A stretch of 64,000 nucleotides of DNA, taken from positions 558,001 to 622,000 of the forward strand of contig NZ_CP108442.1 in NCBI RefSeq assembly GCF_041435355.1. Direction: 5' to 3'. The notes beneath the pieces are model-generated. The model saw only the letters and a list, made by a program, of their open reading frames with translations, searched no databases and had not been told where the DNA came from. Shown here in pieces: positions 33,283 to 41,647 of this stretch (its first letter is position 1; each line of letters opens with the position of its first letter). The position numbers and the translations under genes were made by a program. This stretch comes from Streptomyces sp. NBC_01276. GTDB lineage: Bacteria; Actinomycetota; Actinomycetes; Streptomycetales; Streptomycetaceae.

Positions 33283-34194
33283 TCACCGGGTGGCGCCGGC
33301 GCGGACGCGGGCCCGCAGGAGGGTGCGCAGCGGGGCGACGAGGCCATATCCGGTGTCGCGGCGCAGGACGGCGGTCCCGGCCCTTTCCACCGCGGTCAGT
33401 TGGTGGTCCATCAGTTCGGTCATGGCGGCGATCACCGGGCGCAGCCCCGGTTCGGTGAGGTCCAGGATGCCGTCGGTGGCGGCCAGGGCGTGGCGGGCGA
33501 GGCGGGTCTCGGCGTCGAGGAGGGCGCGTACGGCCGGGGTTTCGCGGGCCCCCTCCAGGTCCGCGCGGGTCACACCGTGCTCGTCGAGGCGGGCGCGCGG
33601 GATGCAGAGGCGGCCCTCGGCCAGGTCCCCGGACAGATCGGCGAGGAAGTCGACGCGCTGGGCGGCGTCGACGAACCGGCGCCAGCCGGCGGCCTGTTCG
33701 GGGTCGGGGCCGCCCTCGTACTGGAGGCCGGTGAAGACGAGGACCCCGGGCCAGGCGTAGGCGTCGAGGTAGGCCTGGAAGTCCTCCTCGGCGGCGAAGC
33801 CGTCGAAGGCCGCCTCGGCGGTGGCCGCGCCGTCGAGGAAGCGGGTCACCCAGGACCCCGGCAGACCCCGGGTGCGCACGGCGTGGGCGTAGGCGCGCAG
33901 CAGGGGGTCGGAGCTGTCCCCGGTGGCGAGGGCCGCCTCGACGTGTCCGGCCAACGCGGTGGTGGCGGAGGCCCGTTCGGCCGGGGTGCCGGTCTCGGCC
34001 ACGTCGTCGACCCGGTTCATGAAGGCCAGTCCGGCGGTGAGCCAGGGGACCAGGGGCGGGGCGGCGAGCAGGCGCAGGGTGACGTAGGGGGCCGGTTCCC
34101 GGCGCAGGACCCGGCGGGCGGAGTGCGTGTAGTCGTCCCGCAGGCGGGGGGTCGTGATCCCCGCCCGGGTGAGGGTGGTGCGCCAGCTGGGCAT
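33283..34194 (-). CDS. Squalene/phytoene synthase-like protein
   Basis: 303 residues. The two family Asp-rich motifs are recognisable: RVDDVAETG (residues 61-69, the first DDxxD is DDVAE) and AQRVDFLADLSGDLAEGRLCIP (near 165-185), where the second reads D-L-S-G-D followed by the RLCIP strand. These bind diphosphates through magnesium and join two prenyl chains head to head. The first motif's variant leaves catalytic competence uncertain. It is not accompanied by hopanoid cyclase or carotenoid genes in the window. Start ATG 34194; much longer frames to 35910 are rejected because they overlap the kinase gene in another frame. Confidence 0.72.
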   Translation of the reverse strand: MPSWRTTLTRAGITTPRLRDDYTHSARRVLRREPAPYVTLRLLAAPPLVPWLTAGLAFMNRVDDVAETGTPAERASATTALAGHVEAALATGDSSDPLLRAYAHAVRTRGLPGSWVTRFLDGAATAEAAFDGFAAEEDFQAYLDAYAWPGVLVFTGLQYEGGPDPEQAAGWRRFVDAAQRVDFLADLSGDLAEGRLCIPRARLDEHGVTRADLEGARETPAVRALLDAETRLARHALAATDGILDLTEPGLRPVIAAMTELMDHQLTAVERAGTAVLRRDTGYGLVAPLRTLLRARVRAGATR

Positions 34195-34268
34195 GGTGGC
34201 CGTGCTCCTCGGAACGTTGCGGTGGTGCCGGACGTGTCGGACCCCCGCGTGCGCACGGGTCCGCAGTG

Positions 34269-35996
34269 TCAGGATCGGACGACCTTCTTGACCTGGCCGT
34301 CGGTCCCGGCGAGTACGTAGCCGCCGCGGCCGTACTCGTCGCTGAGGTAGGTCCGCATGCAGGGGACCTGGTCCATCATCCAGGGGTCGACGACGACGTA
34401 CCGGGATGACGGCTTCTGGACGCCGAGTTCGCGGGCGGAGGTCTCCAGGAGGGCGGGCAGCGCGTCCCAGCCGACGGCGGCCATGTCGATCAGGGGGGCG
34501 CCCTGCTCGACCGTGCCGGCGGGGCCGGTGTGGCGGGCGGAACCGCCGCGGTACTCCCAGTGGTCCAGGGTCTCCGCGCCGGCGGCGGTGGGAACCGAGG
34601 CGATGACGTACCCGTCGTAGACGCTCATCTTGGCGAAGGTGGTGGTGCCGGTCTGCTGCTTGAGCGCGGCGAGGGCGGTGCGGATGCGGTCCGGGGTGAG
34701 CAGGCTCCCCTTGGGGGCGGTGGCGGCCTGGCTCGCCGGGGCGCTCGTGCGGGGGCCCAGCGGAGGGGCGGCGGGCGCGGATCCGGAGGGGGCGGAGCCC
34801 GCGGGGGTGGCGGTCGCGGGGGAGCTCGCGCCGCCGCCGGGTTTGGCACCGGCGCCGGTACCGGTGTCCCCGTCGGGGAGCCACTGCACCGCGCCGAGGA
34901 TCCCGGCGGCCAGGGCGGCCGCCAGCAGGACGGCGGGGAGGGCTCGCGGGCGGCGGCGGCCGTCCTCGCGCGCCACGGGGACGGTGGCGGCGGGTGCCGG
35001 GCCGGGGGCGTAGGGCGCGTGGGGCGGGTGCGCCCCGGGCGGAACGGACTGGGCGGCCGGGGCGGGGGCGGGCGGCCCGAAGTGGCCGGGACCGGCCGGG
35101 GGGACGGCGGCGGGCCCGGCCGTGCGGGAGCCCGCGGTCCCCGCCGCGAGAGCGGTGCTCGCGTCCTTGAGCAGTGCTTCCAGCGCCGCCCCGTCGGGCC
35201 GCGCCGCCGGGTCCCGGACGAGGAGGCGTTCCAGTACGGGGCCCAGCGGGCCGGAGCGCACCGGCGCCGGGATCGGGTCCTCCAGTACGGCGACCACGGT
35301 GGCCAGGCTGGTGGACCGGCGCAGCGGGTGCGTCCCCTCGGCGGCAACGTAGAGCAGCATCCCGAGCGACCAGAGGTCGGAGGCGGCCAGCCCCTCCTCG
35401 CCCCGTGCCCGCTCGGGCGCGATGTACTCGGGCGAGCCGATCAGCACCCCGGTGGAGGTGAGCGCGGTCGCGCCGTGCAGGGCTGCGATGCCGAAGTCGG
35501 TCAGCACCGCGCCGCCGTCGGGCCGCAGCAGGACGTTGGCCGGTTTCACGTCCCGGTGCAGGACGCCCTCGGCGTGCGCGGCCCGCAGCGCGGAGAGCAC
35601 GTCGAGACCGAGCCGCAGCACCTCCCCGAGCGGCATCGGTCCGGCGGCCAGCCGGTCGGACAGGGAGCCGCCCCTGACGAGCTCCATCACGATCCACGGG
35701 TGGCCGTCCGACCCGGCCGCGGGCTCCACGATGTGGTGGATCGTCACCACGTTCGGGTGCGCGAGGCGGGCGAGGGCGCGGGCTTCGCGGACGGCCCGCT
35801 CGCGGAGCTGGACGGCGAGGCCGGGCTGGGCGGCGGCGGTGGCCGGGTCCGGCGGGCGCACCTCCTTGAGGGCGACCTCGCGGTGCAGGGCGATGTCGCG
35901 GGCGCGCCACACCGTCCCCATGCCTCCGGCGCCCAGGGGGCCGATCAGTTCGAAGCGGCCGTCGACCAGCCGTCTGCCGGCGTCACTCGTGTCCAT
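34269..35996 (-). CDS. Membrane Ser/Thr protein kinase with unrecognised extracytoplasmic domain
   Basis: 575 residues. A Hanks-type kinase occupies about 15-275: glycine loop LGAGGMGTVW, Lys 44 in VALKEV, catalytic loop HRDVKPAN (147-154), DFG at 167-169, and a GSPEYIAPE activation-end motif. A long Pro/Ala linker leads to one transmembrane helix (about 353-372), then an extracytoplasmic domain of about 200 residues: a Pro/Ser/Ala linker followed by a folded part starting LTPDRIRTALAALKQQTG, which is not PASTA and matches no repeat I recognise. It may bind a surface signal. Transcribed toward the synthase-like gene 74 bp away. Confidence 0.9.
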   Translation of the reverse strand: MDTSDAGRRLVDGRFELIGPLGAGGMGTVWRARDIALHREVALKEVRPPDPATAAAQPGLAVQLRERAVREARALARLAHPNVVTIHHIVEPAAGSDGHPWIVMELVRGGSLSDRLAAGPMPLGEVLRLGLDVLSALRAAHAEGVLHRDVKPANVLLRPDGGAVLTDFGIAALHGATALTSTGVLIGSPEYIAPERARGEEGLAASDLWSLGMLLYVAAEGTHPLRRSTSLATVVAVLEDPIPAPVRSGPLGPVLERLLVRDPAARPDGAALEALLKDASTALAAGTAGSRTAGPAAVPPAGPGHFGPPAPAPAAQSVPPGAHPPHAPYAPGPAPAATVPVAREDGRRRPRALPAVLLAAALAAGILGAVQWLPDGDTGTGAGAKPGGGASSPATATPAGSAPSGSAPAAPPLGPRTSAPASQAATAPKGSLLTPDRIRTALAALKQQTGTTTFAKMSVYDGYVIASVPTAAGAETLDHWEYRGGSARHTGPAGTVEQGAPLIDMAAVGWDALPALLETSARELGVQKPSSRYVVVDPWMMDQVPCMRTYLSDEYGRGGYVLAGTDGQVKKVVRS

Positions 35997-36023
35997 GGGG
36001 CGTCATCGTAGGCGCCGCCGGTG

Positions 36024-37643
36024 TCAGCAGCGGCGCCGGTCCTCCGTCACGGTGCCCTGCGCGGTGCCCACCGTACGGTCGTAACAGCCGTCTCCCGCGG
36101 TGGAGCCGTACAGCCGGTAGCGGGCGGTGGTGGTGCCGACGGCGTGCCGCTGCTCGCGCGGGACGTTCGCGGTGTACGAGGCGTCGCCGGTGTACCGGTC
36201 GTCGAGCCGGGTGCGGTCGACCTCGCGGCCGCCGCGCAGGGTGACCGTGTCGGCCCGGTCGCCGAGGGACAGCACGGTGCGCAGCCGGTCCGCGGGGCCG
36301 AGGGTGGTCTCGCCGTCCATGCTGTACGCGCGCTGCGTGCGGGTGGTGGTGGCGCCCCGGGTGACGCTCTCCTCGTCGCTCCAGGAAGCGGTGAGGGCGT
36401 CACGGTCCTCCCCCTCGGTCCAGCGGTGGGCGGAGGTGGCGCGGACGGCCCGGGTGACGGTGGTGGTGACCCGGCCGTGGGAGGTGTCGAGGTGTCCGGT
36501 GACGGTGAGGCGGTGTCCGCCCTCGGTGTCCAGGCGGTGTTCGGCGCCGGGGCCGGGGGCGGGGGTCCAGTGGGTGCCGCCCTCCGGGGCGCCCTCCTCG
36601 TGCCGGGTCAGGGCGCCGGTGACGACCGGGCGGCCGTGGTCCTGCCACAGGAGCAGGTTGGCGGGGGTGCTCCAGCCGCTCTGGCCGGCCGGCACCCCGG
36701 CGACGGAGACCTCGATCCGGTGCGGGCGGCCGTCGTTGAGGAGGGCGGCGTAGGGGGTGAGGTCGTAGCGCAGGGGCTGGACGTCGAAGGCGCGGGGGCC
36801 GGGGGTGACGTACCAGAGGAAGGGGTTGGACCAGCCACCGGTCCAGACGGTCGGGAAGGGGGCGGCGAGGCCGGCGAGCTGTCCGTCGACGGAGATCCGC
36901 ACCTCGCGGTAGGGGCCGTCGGCGGCCTTGCAGGAGTAGGGGGCGGCATCGGGGACGGTCAGGTACCAGTACTCCTCGCAGCCGCCTCCGGAGCCGGTGG
37001 CGTAGACCTCGGCGAGGAGCCGTTCGGTGTTGCGCGGGGTGCTGACGGCGGGCGTGGTGAGCGGGAGGACCAGGTCGGGGGTGTCGGCGGGCGGGGTGCG
37101 GCCCTCCGCGGCGTAGAAGGTCAGGGTGACCTTGACGTCGATGACCCCGGTGTAGGTGTCGTTGACGACGTTGCCGATCAGCATCTCGACGGGCTGGGGG
37201 CGGCTGAGGGTGTCGCGGTACGCGGTGACGTCCTTCTCCACGGACCATGCGATGCCGTCGGGCGACGGTTCGGGGGTGGAGGTGCGCAGGATCTCCACGC
37301 CGCCGAGGGTGAGGTTGCCCAGGCGGTCGTACTGGCGGCCCTTGACCTTGCCGTCGAGGCGCAGCACGACCTTGGCCCAGGCGGAGCGGCCGCAGGCGGC
37401 GGGCGGGGCGTAGCTCCCCTTGTAGGGGGTGAAGTCCCGGAACTGCGCTTCGGCGAGGGTCACCTCGCAGGAGCGGGTCGGGGGCCGTTCCACGGGTGGG
37501 GCGGCGGTGAGCGGGTCGTGCCAGTCGGTGCCGAACTCGGCGGGCGGGGTGGCGCCCGCCGCCGCGGCGGGTCCGGCCAGGACCCCGGCGGCGAGGGTCA
37601 GCGCGCCGAGCAGGCCCGTGATCCTGATCCTGTGTCGTCTCAT
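36024..37643 (-). CDS. Secreted PNGase A-like amidase
   Basis: 539 residues with a signal peptide (GALTLAAGVLAGPAAAA) and a mature domain reading FGTDWHDPLTAAPPVERP, SCEVTLAEAQFRDF, and VLRLDGKVKGRQYDRLGNLTLGGVEILRT, followed by a Gly/Trp/Asn-rich domain with GGWSNPFLWYVTPGPRAFDV. This combination is the peptide-N4-(N-acetyl-beta-glucosaminyl)asparagine amidase A family, which removes N-glycans from glycoproteins outside the cell. The start is ATG 37643; a longer frame (to 37850) has no signal before it. No regulatory genes sit next to it. Bacterial members mostly lack proven substrates. Confidence 0.85.
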   Translation of the reverse strand: MRRHRIRITGLLGALTLAAGVLAGPAAAAGATPPAEFGTDWHDPLTAAPPVERPPTRSCEVTLAEAQFRDFTPYKGSYAPPAACGRSAWAKVVLRLDGKVKGRQYDRLGNLTLGGVEILRTSTPEPSPDGIAWSVEKDVTAYRDTLSRPQPVEMLIGNVVNDTYTGVIDVKVTLTFYAAEGRTPPADTPDLVLPLTTPAVSTPRNTERLLAEVYATGSGGGCEEYWYLTVPDAAPYSCKAADGPYREVRISVDGQLAGLAAPFPTVWTGGWSNPFLWYVTPGPRAFDVQPLRYDLTPYAALLNDGRPHRIEVSVAGVPAGQSGWSTPANLLLWQDHGRPVVTGALTRHEEGAPEGGTHWTPAPGPGAEHRLDTEGGHRLTVTGHLDTSHGRVTTTVTRAVRATSAHRWTEGEDRDALTASWSDEESVTRGATTTRTQRAYSMDGETTLGPADRLRTVLSLGDRADTVTLRGGREVDRTRLDDRYTGDASYTANVPREQRHAVGTTTARYRLYGSTAGDGCYDRTVGTAQGTVTEDRRRC

Positions 37644-37740
37644 GGGCCCGCAGTGAAACCGGTCGCGGACCGCCGCCGCCAGGTCCCGGTGTGCGCGGGT
37701 GGCCGAAAACGTACGGCGCGCCGGGCGTCCGCGCCGCGGG

Positions 37741-38235
37741 TCAGTGCCCGGCGGGCAGCACGACGATGCCGTCGTCGTCGACGTGGACCGTGTCCCCGGC
37801 CCGGAAGGTGACGCCACCGATGGTGACCGGTTCGTCGACGGTGCCCGCACCCGTCTTGCCGCTCTTGCGGGGGCAGGTGCCCAGCGCCTGCACGCCGAGG
37901 TCGAGTCCGCCGAGGGCGACGCTGTCGCGGACGGCGCCGTTGACGATCAGCCCGGCCCATCCGGATGCCGCCGCCGCCCCCGCGAGGAGGTCGCCGACCA
38001 GGGCGGTGCGCAGCGAGCCGCCGCCGTCCACGACGAGGACGGCGCCGTCGCCGGGGGTGTTGACCAGTTGGCGCAGCAGGGCGTTGTCCTCGTGGCAGCG
38101 CAGGGTGCGCACGGGGCCGGCGAAGAGCCGGCGGCCGCCGATCCGGCGGAAGGGGGTGGCACAGATGCCGAGGTCCTCGCCGTACTCGTCGTAGAGGTCG
38201 GCGGTGGGGACGGGGGTGACCGGGGTGGGGCTCAT
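37741..38235 (-). CDS. RraA-like protein (HMG/CHA aldolase family)
   Basis: 164 residues with the RraA-fold core VVDGGGSLRTALVGDLLAGAAAASGWAG and the conserved INGAVRD region (VNGAVRDSVALGG) plus GTCPRKSGKTGAGTVDEPVTIGG. RraA proteins either inhibit RNase E or act as aldolases for 4-hydroxy-4-methyl-2-oxoglutarate; the conserved G-x-R-D cluster is common to both. It is in the same direction as the PNGase A-like gene with 97 bp between. Which activity applies cannot be decided here. Confidence 0.87.
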   Translation of the reverse strand: MSPTPVTPVPTADLYDEYGEDLGICATPFRRIGGRRLFAGPVRTLRCHEDNALLRQLVNTPGDGAVLVVDGGGSLRTALVGDLLAGAAAASGWAGLIVNGAVRDSVALGGLDLGVQALGTCPRKSGKTGAGTVDEPVTIGGVTFRAGDTVHVDDDGIVVLPAGH

Positions 38236-38306
38236 GGTACGGGGCTCCTCGCAGCTGTCGTACGTCGCGCCGTGCGGGCCCAGCGTAGGCACTGCGGTAC
38301 GCCGGG

Positions 38307-38573
38307 TCAGTCGCGGGAGTTGCCGAAGAGGATGCGGTAGCCGATGAGCAGCACGAGGGAGCCGGCGATGGCGGATGCCCAGGTGGTGAGGTCGAAGAAG
38401 TGGGTCGGGATCGGGCGGTCCAGGAACTTCGCGGAGAGCCAGCCGCCGATGAAGGATCCCGCGACGCCGATGAGGGTCGTGCCTATGAGGCCGCCGGGGT
38501 CGCGGCCGGGCAGCAGGATCTTGGCGATGCCTCCGGCCAGCAGGCCGAGGATGATCCAGCCGATGATGCCCAT
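38307..38573 (-). CDS. GlsB/YeaQ/YmgE-family stress membrane protein
   Basis: 88 residues, three transmembrane helices: MGIIGWIILGLLAGGIAKIL, an intervening loop PGRDPGGLIGTTLIGVAGSFIGGWL, and ITGSLVLLIGYRIL at the end. This is the compact GlsB-type stress-response membrane protein, often induced by acid, ethanol or starvation. Its gene lies close to the repeat-rich membrane gene downstream but the direction is opposite-free (both minus). No regulatory site identified. Confidence 0.87.
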   Translation of the reverse strand: MGIIGWIILGLLAGGIAKILLPGRDPGGLIGTTLIGVAGSFIGGWLSAKFLDRPIPTHFFDLTTWASAIAGSLVLLIGYRILFGNSRD

Positions 38574-38641
38574 GGTCGTTCACTCCGCTCGTTGGTGTGG
38601 GTCTCTCCCGTGGGAGGACGCCACCGGAGGCGGAACGGTTC

Positions 38642-38932
38642 TCAGGCCCGGCGGGCGCGCAGCAGCGCGGTGGCCAGGGCCGCGGTCGTGACGGCGCCTA
38701 CGACCGCGATGCCGTGGTGGGAGCGGTAGGCGAACAGGGAGAGGCTGGAGCGGGCGGAGAAGGCGGAGCCCGCGCTCAGCCAGGAGGCCGCCGAGCCCAG
38801 CGAGAGCGTGGACCCGAGGGAGCCGACGGACAGCACGCTGCCGACGGAGCCGATGGAGAGCACCGAGCCCACCGAGCCGATGGAGAGGACGGAGTTCCTG
38901 GACCACAGGGAGAGGTACGACCGGTCAGCCAT
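38642..38932 (-). CDS. Small membrane protein with 9-residue GSVLSIGSV-type repeats
   Basis: 96 residues from ATG 38932 (an in-frame ATG at 38941 adds three residues). The N-terminal half is built of about five 9-residue repeats: SVLSIGSVG, SVLSIGSVG, SVLSVGSLG, STLSLGSAA, SWLSAGSAF, encoded by 27-bp DNA repeats near 38790-38920. A basic ARSSLSLFAYRSHHG turn then leads to one C-terminal transmembrane helix (IAVVGAVTTAALATALL) and an ARRA tail. The alternating Ser and aliphatic pattern suggests an extended beta-solenoid or a stacking amyloid-like stalk. No known family. It lies between the GlsB-like and DMT transporter genes. Confidence 0.7.
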   Translation of the reverse strand: MADRSYLSLWSRNSVLSIGSVGSVLSIGSVGSVLSVGSLGSTLSLGSAASWLSAGSAFSARSSLSLFAYRSHHGIAVVGAVTTAALATALLRARRA

Positions 38933-38945
38933 GCGGATCATGCTG

Positions 38946-39812
38946 TCACACGGCCGGCCGGAGGGGACGGCTTTCGGCGGACGCGGCCGGGGCGCCGGGC
39001 GGGGTACGGGTGAGCAGCAGGACCCCGCGCGTGGCGGCCAGGGCTCCGGCGACGGCGAGCAGGATGCCGAGGGCACCGCCCTGGATGCGTTCGCCGAGCA
39101 GGATCATCCCGATGGCGGCGGCGGCCAGTGGATTGGCCAGGTTGACCACGGCGAGGGGGGCTCCGAGGCCGCCCCGGTAGGCGCGCTGCGAGAGCAGCAT
39201 CCCGCCGACGGCGAACACCACCACGAGCAGGGCCACCGTCACCACCCGGACGCTGAGCAGGGCGCCGCCCCGGCCGCCCGCCACGGCGACGGTCTGGGTC
39301 AGGGCGGAGGCGACGGCGGAGGCCAGTCCGGAGGCGGTGGCGTGGCGCAGGCCGGAACGGGGGTCCTTGCGCGCGGTGAGCAGGACGATCACGGCGGCGG
39401 TGGCACCGGAGACGCCGAGGGCCTCGGGGAGGGTGAGGGTGTCGTCGGGCGCCGGGCCGGAGGCGGGGAGCAGCAGCAGACCGAGCCCCACGACGGTGGC
39501 CAGGGTGCCCCGCCATTCGGTGGCGGCGACCCGCCGTCCGGCGCCGCGCGCGCCCAGCGGAACGGCGGCCACCAGGGTGAGCGCGCCGAGGGGCTGGACC
39601 AGGGTGAGGGGGCCGTAGCGCAGGGCGGCGGCGTGCAGCAGCGCCGCGGCCGCGTTCAGCCCGGCCGACCACCACCAGGCGCCGTTGCCGAGCAGGGCGG
39701 CGGCGGTACGGGCGACAGCGCGGCGGGCGAGCCGCTCCTGCGCGACGGCGGCGGCTGCGTAGGTCGCGGCGGCGGCGAGGCAGAGCGCGACGGCGAGGGC
39801 GGTGGCGTTCAC
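38946..39812 (-). CDS. DMT-superfamily (EamA-like) transporter
   Basis: 288 residues with about ten membrane helices and the internal two-fold similarity of EamA proteins (first half QERLARRAVARTAAALLG..., second half GGMLLSQRAYRGGLGAPLAVVNL). The start is GTG 39812, overlapping the PAP2 gene stop by four bases (GTGA). It may export a metabolite or lipid precursor. Substrate unknown. Its 3' end lies 14 bp from the repeat protein gene's start. Confidence 0.82.
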   Translation of the reverse strand: MNATALAVALCLAAAATYAAAAVAQERLARRAVARTAAALLGNGAWWWSAGLNAAAALLHAAALRYGPLTLVQPLGALTLVAAVPLGARGAGRRVAATEWRGTLATVVGLGLLLLPASGPAPDDTLTLPEALGVSGATAAVIVLLTARKDPRSGLRHATASGLASAVASALTQTVAVAGGRGGALLSVRVVTVALLVVVFAVGGMLLSQRAYRGGLGAPLAVVNLANPLAAAAIGMILLGERIQGGALGILLAVAGALAATRGVLLLTRTPPGAPAASAESRPLRPAV

Positions 39813-40759
39813 CGCCGCCCCCCGACGGACGCGACGGCGGTGGGTACGGGCCCGGTCGCGCCGGCCGCGGAGACCGGGACGGGGGCGGAGACACCGGCGG
39901 GGGCCGCGGGGACCGGGACGGACGCGGAGACGCCGGCGGGGGCCGCCGGCGCCGCGGGGACGGCCGCGGAAGCCGGGACCGGCGCCGTGGCGGACACCGG
40001 GGCTCCGGCGCCCGTCTCCGCCCCGCCCCGCCCGGCCGTCGGGCGGGGGACCAGCAGGAGGGTCGCCCCGAGCAGCACGGTGGCCACGATCGCGTCGAGC
40101 CAGTAGTGGTTGGCGGTGCCGACCACCACGAGCAGGGTGACCAGCGGGTGCAGCAGCCACAGCGCGCGCCACCGCGACCGGGTCGCCGCGATCATGCCGA
40201 TGGCCAGCATCAGTGCCCACCCGAAGTGCAGCGAGGGCATCGCGGCGAACTGGTTGGCCACGGTGTCGGCGGCCGCCTCGGCCCGGTAGACGGTGGGCCC
40301 GTAGACCTGCCCGGTGTCCACCAGGTGCGCGGTGCCGAGCATCCTCGGGGGCGCGAGCGGGAAGGACAGGTGGAGGGCGAGGGCGGCGCCGGTGAGGACG
40401 GCGAGCACCCGGCGGGTCCACAGGTAGTGGCGTGGGCGCCGCAGGTACAGCCAGACCAGGAACAGCGCGGTCGCCGGGAAGTGCACGACGGCGTAGTAGG
40501 TGTTGGCGGTGTGCACGAGGGCGTCCGAGTGGATCAGCAACCGCTGCACGGCGCCCTCGCCGGGCAGGTGCAGGGCGCGCTCGGCGTCCCACACGCGGTC
40601 CGCGTTGCGCAGGGCCTCGTCGGTGCGGCCCGTCGAGAGCGTCCGGCCCGCCTTGTAGACGGCGAACAGGCTCACGACGAGCAGCAGCTCGCGTATGAGC
40701 CGTCGGCGCGCGTCCCTCTTCCCGGCGGCCGGCCGGCCGGGCGTGGTGTGGGAGGTCAT
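39809..40759 (-). CDS. Membrane PAP2-family phosphatase/phosphotransferase with a Val/Ala/Pro tail
   Basis: 316 residues. Five or six transmembrane helices with the acid-phosphatase motifs AMPSLHFGWAL and TANHYWLDAIVATVLLG; this spacing fits the inositol-phosphorylceramide-synthase-like PAP2 branch (PAP2_3). A C-terminal 75-residue tail is composed of repeated SAPVPVSA / AAPAGVSA units. It may dephosphorylate or transfer a phosphate of a lipid. It is divergent from a TetR gene across a striking iteron array, so it is a likely target of that regulator. It forms an operon with the DMT transporter by a GTGA overlap. Confidence 0.82.
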   Translation of the reverse strand: MTSHTTPGRPAAGKRDARRRLIRELLLVVSLFAVYKAGRTLSTGRTDEALRNADRVWDAERALHLPGEGAVQRLLIHSDALVHTANTYYAVVHFPATALFLVWLYLRRPRHYLWTRRVLAVLTGAALALHLSFPLAPPRMLGTAHLVDTGQVYGPTVYRAEAAADTVANQFAAMPSLHFGWALMLAIGMIAATRSRWRALWLLHPLVTLLVVVGTANHYWLDAIVATVLLGATLLLVPRPTAGRGGAETGAGAPVSATAPVPASAAVPAAPAAPAGVSASVPVPAAPAGVSAPVPVSAAGATGPVPTAVASVGGRR

Positions 40760-40829
40760 CCCCCGGTCTCACTTCTTTCGGGTGTGGACACGGGCCCCCG
40801 GCGGTCTCCCGTCGGTCCGTACCCGCTTC

Positions 40830-40903
40830 CTATCGACACGCCAGTGTATCGATACATTCGCGTATCGATACGCGGGTGTACCGATACGCCTCCGTAGCCG
40901 TAC
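40830..40903. promoter_or_regulatory. Array of GTATCGATAC operators at exactly 16-bp intervals
   Basis: Ten-base sites begin at 40830 (CTATCGACAC), 40846 (GTATCGATAC), 40862 (GTATCGATAC), 40878 (GTACCGATAC) and 40894 (GTAGCCGTAC, degenerate): four clear copies plus one poor copy, all 16 bp apart. The one at 40862 extends to a 16-bp palindrome CGCGTATCGATACGCG. A probable -10 TACACT follows at 40901-40906 for the TetR gene. Confidence 0.75.
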
Positions 40904-40956
40904 ACTCGGAACACCGGAACCGGCCACCCAGGAGACCGCGAGGAGAGCGCACCCCC

Positions 40957-41568
40957 ATGACGTCGACGCCCCAGGTCACCGCACGCCGCTCCAAGATCAC
41001 CCCGGAGCGCGAGCAGGAGTTCTACGACGCCGTCCTGGAGCAGCTGCGCGAGCACGGGTACGAGGCCCTGACGATGGAGGGCATCGCGGCCCGCGCCTGC
41101 TGTGGCAAGTCCACGCTCTACCGGCAGTGGAAGACCAAGCCGCGGCTGGTGGCCGCCGCCCTGCGGGCGAGCCGCGCGAGCCGCGGGGACCGGACGCTGT
41201 CCGGTGTCGACACCGGCACCCTGGCCGGCGACCTGCGCGAGGCCGCCCGGATCGCCGCCTGCACCTCGGGGCGCGACACCCGCCTCACCCAGGCGCTCGG
41301 GCACGCGGTGCTCAGCGACGAGGAGCTCCAGGGCGCGCTGCGGGAGGCCCTGGTGGAGCCGGAGCTGACGGCGTTCGACGCGATCGTGGCGCGGGCGGTG
41401 GCGCGGGGCGAGATCGCCGCGGACCATCCGGCCGTGGAGTTCCTGCCGGCGCAGCTGATGGGCGTCCTGCGGATCCGGCCGGTGCTGGAGGGGCGGTACG
41501 CGGACGCCGACTACCTGGTCAGGTTCGTCGACGCGGCCCTGCTGCCCTCGCTCGGCATCACCCCCTGA
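40957..41568 (+). CDS. TetR-family transcriptional regulator
   Basis: 203 residues. The HTH is EHGYEALTMEGIAARACCGKSTLYRQWKTK with an unusual ACC-GK turn in recognition helix region; the ligand domain has no recognised motif. ATG 40957 is preceded by GAGGAGAGCG. It is divergent from PAP2-DMT, and the operator array at 40830-40903 lies exactly between, so it probably represses itself and the membrane operon. A terminator structure follows. Confidence 0.9.
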   Translation: MTSTPQVTARRSKITPEREQEFYDAVLEQLREHGYEALTMEGIAARACCGKSTLYRQWKTKPRLVAAALRASRASRGDRTLSGVDTGTLAGDLREAARIAACTSGRDTRLTQALGHAVLSDEELQGALREALVEPELTAFDAIVARAVARGEIAADHPAVEFLPAQLMGVLRIRPVLEGRYADADYLVRFVDAALLPSLGITP

Positions 41569-41647
41569 CCCCCGTACCGGTGGGCCGCCGTCCACGATGA
41601 CCGGACGGCGACCTGCCCGCGCTGCCTCGTGGGGACGGCGGCAGCGC

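Noticed and set aside
33283..34194. A hopanoid or carotenoid gene cluster
   Set aside because: Only a single synthase-like gene is present, without cyclase, desaturase or prenyltransferase neighbours.
33283..35910. An 875-residue minus-strand frame upstream of the synthase-like gene
   Set aside because: The extra part overlaps the kinase gene in another frame and is Arg/Pro-rich; the synthase starts at 34194.
38580..38906. A minus-strand frame of 108 residues over the repeat protein
   Set aside because: Shadow of the 38642-38932 gene in another frame; the latter has the membrane helix and the 27-bp codon-phased repeats.
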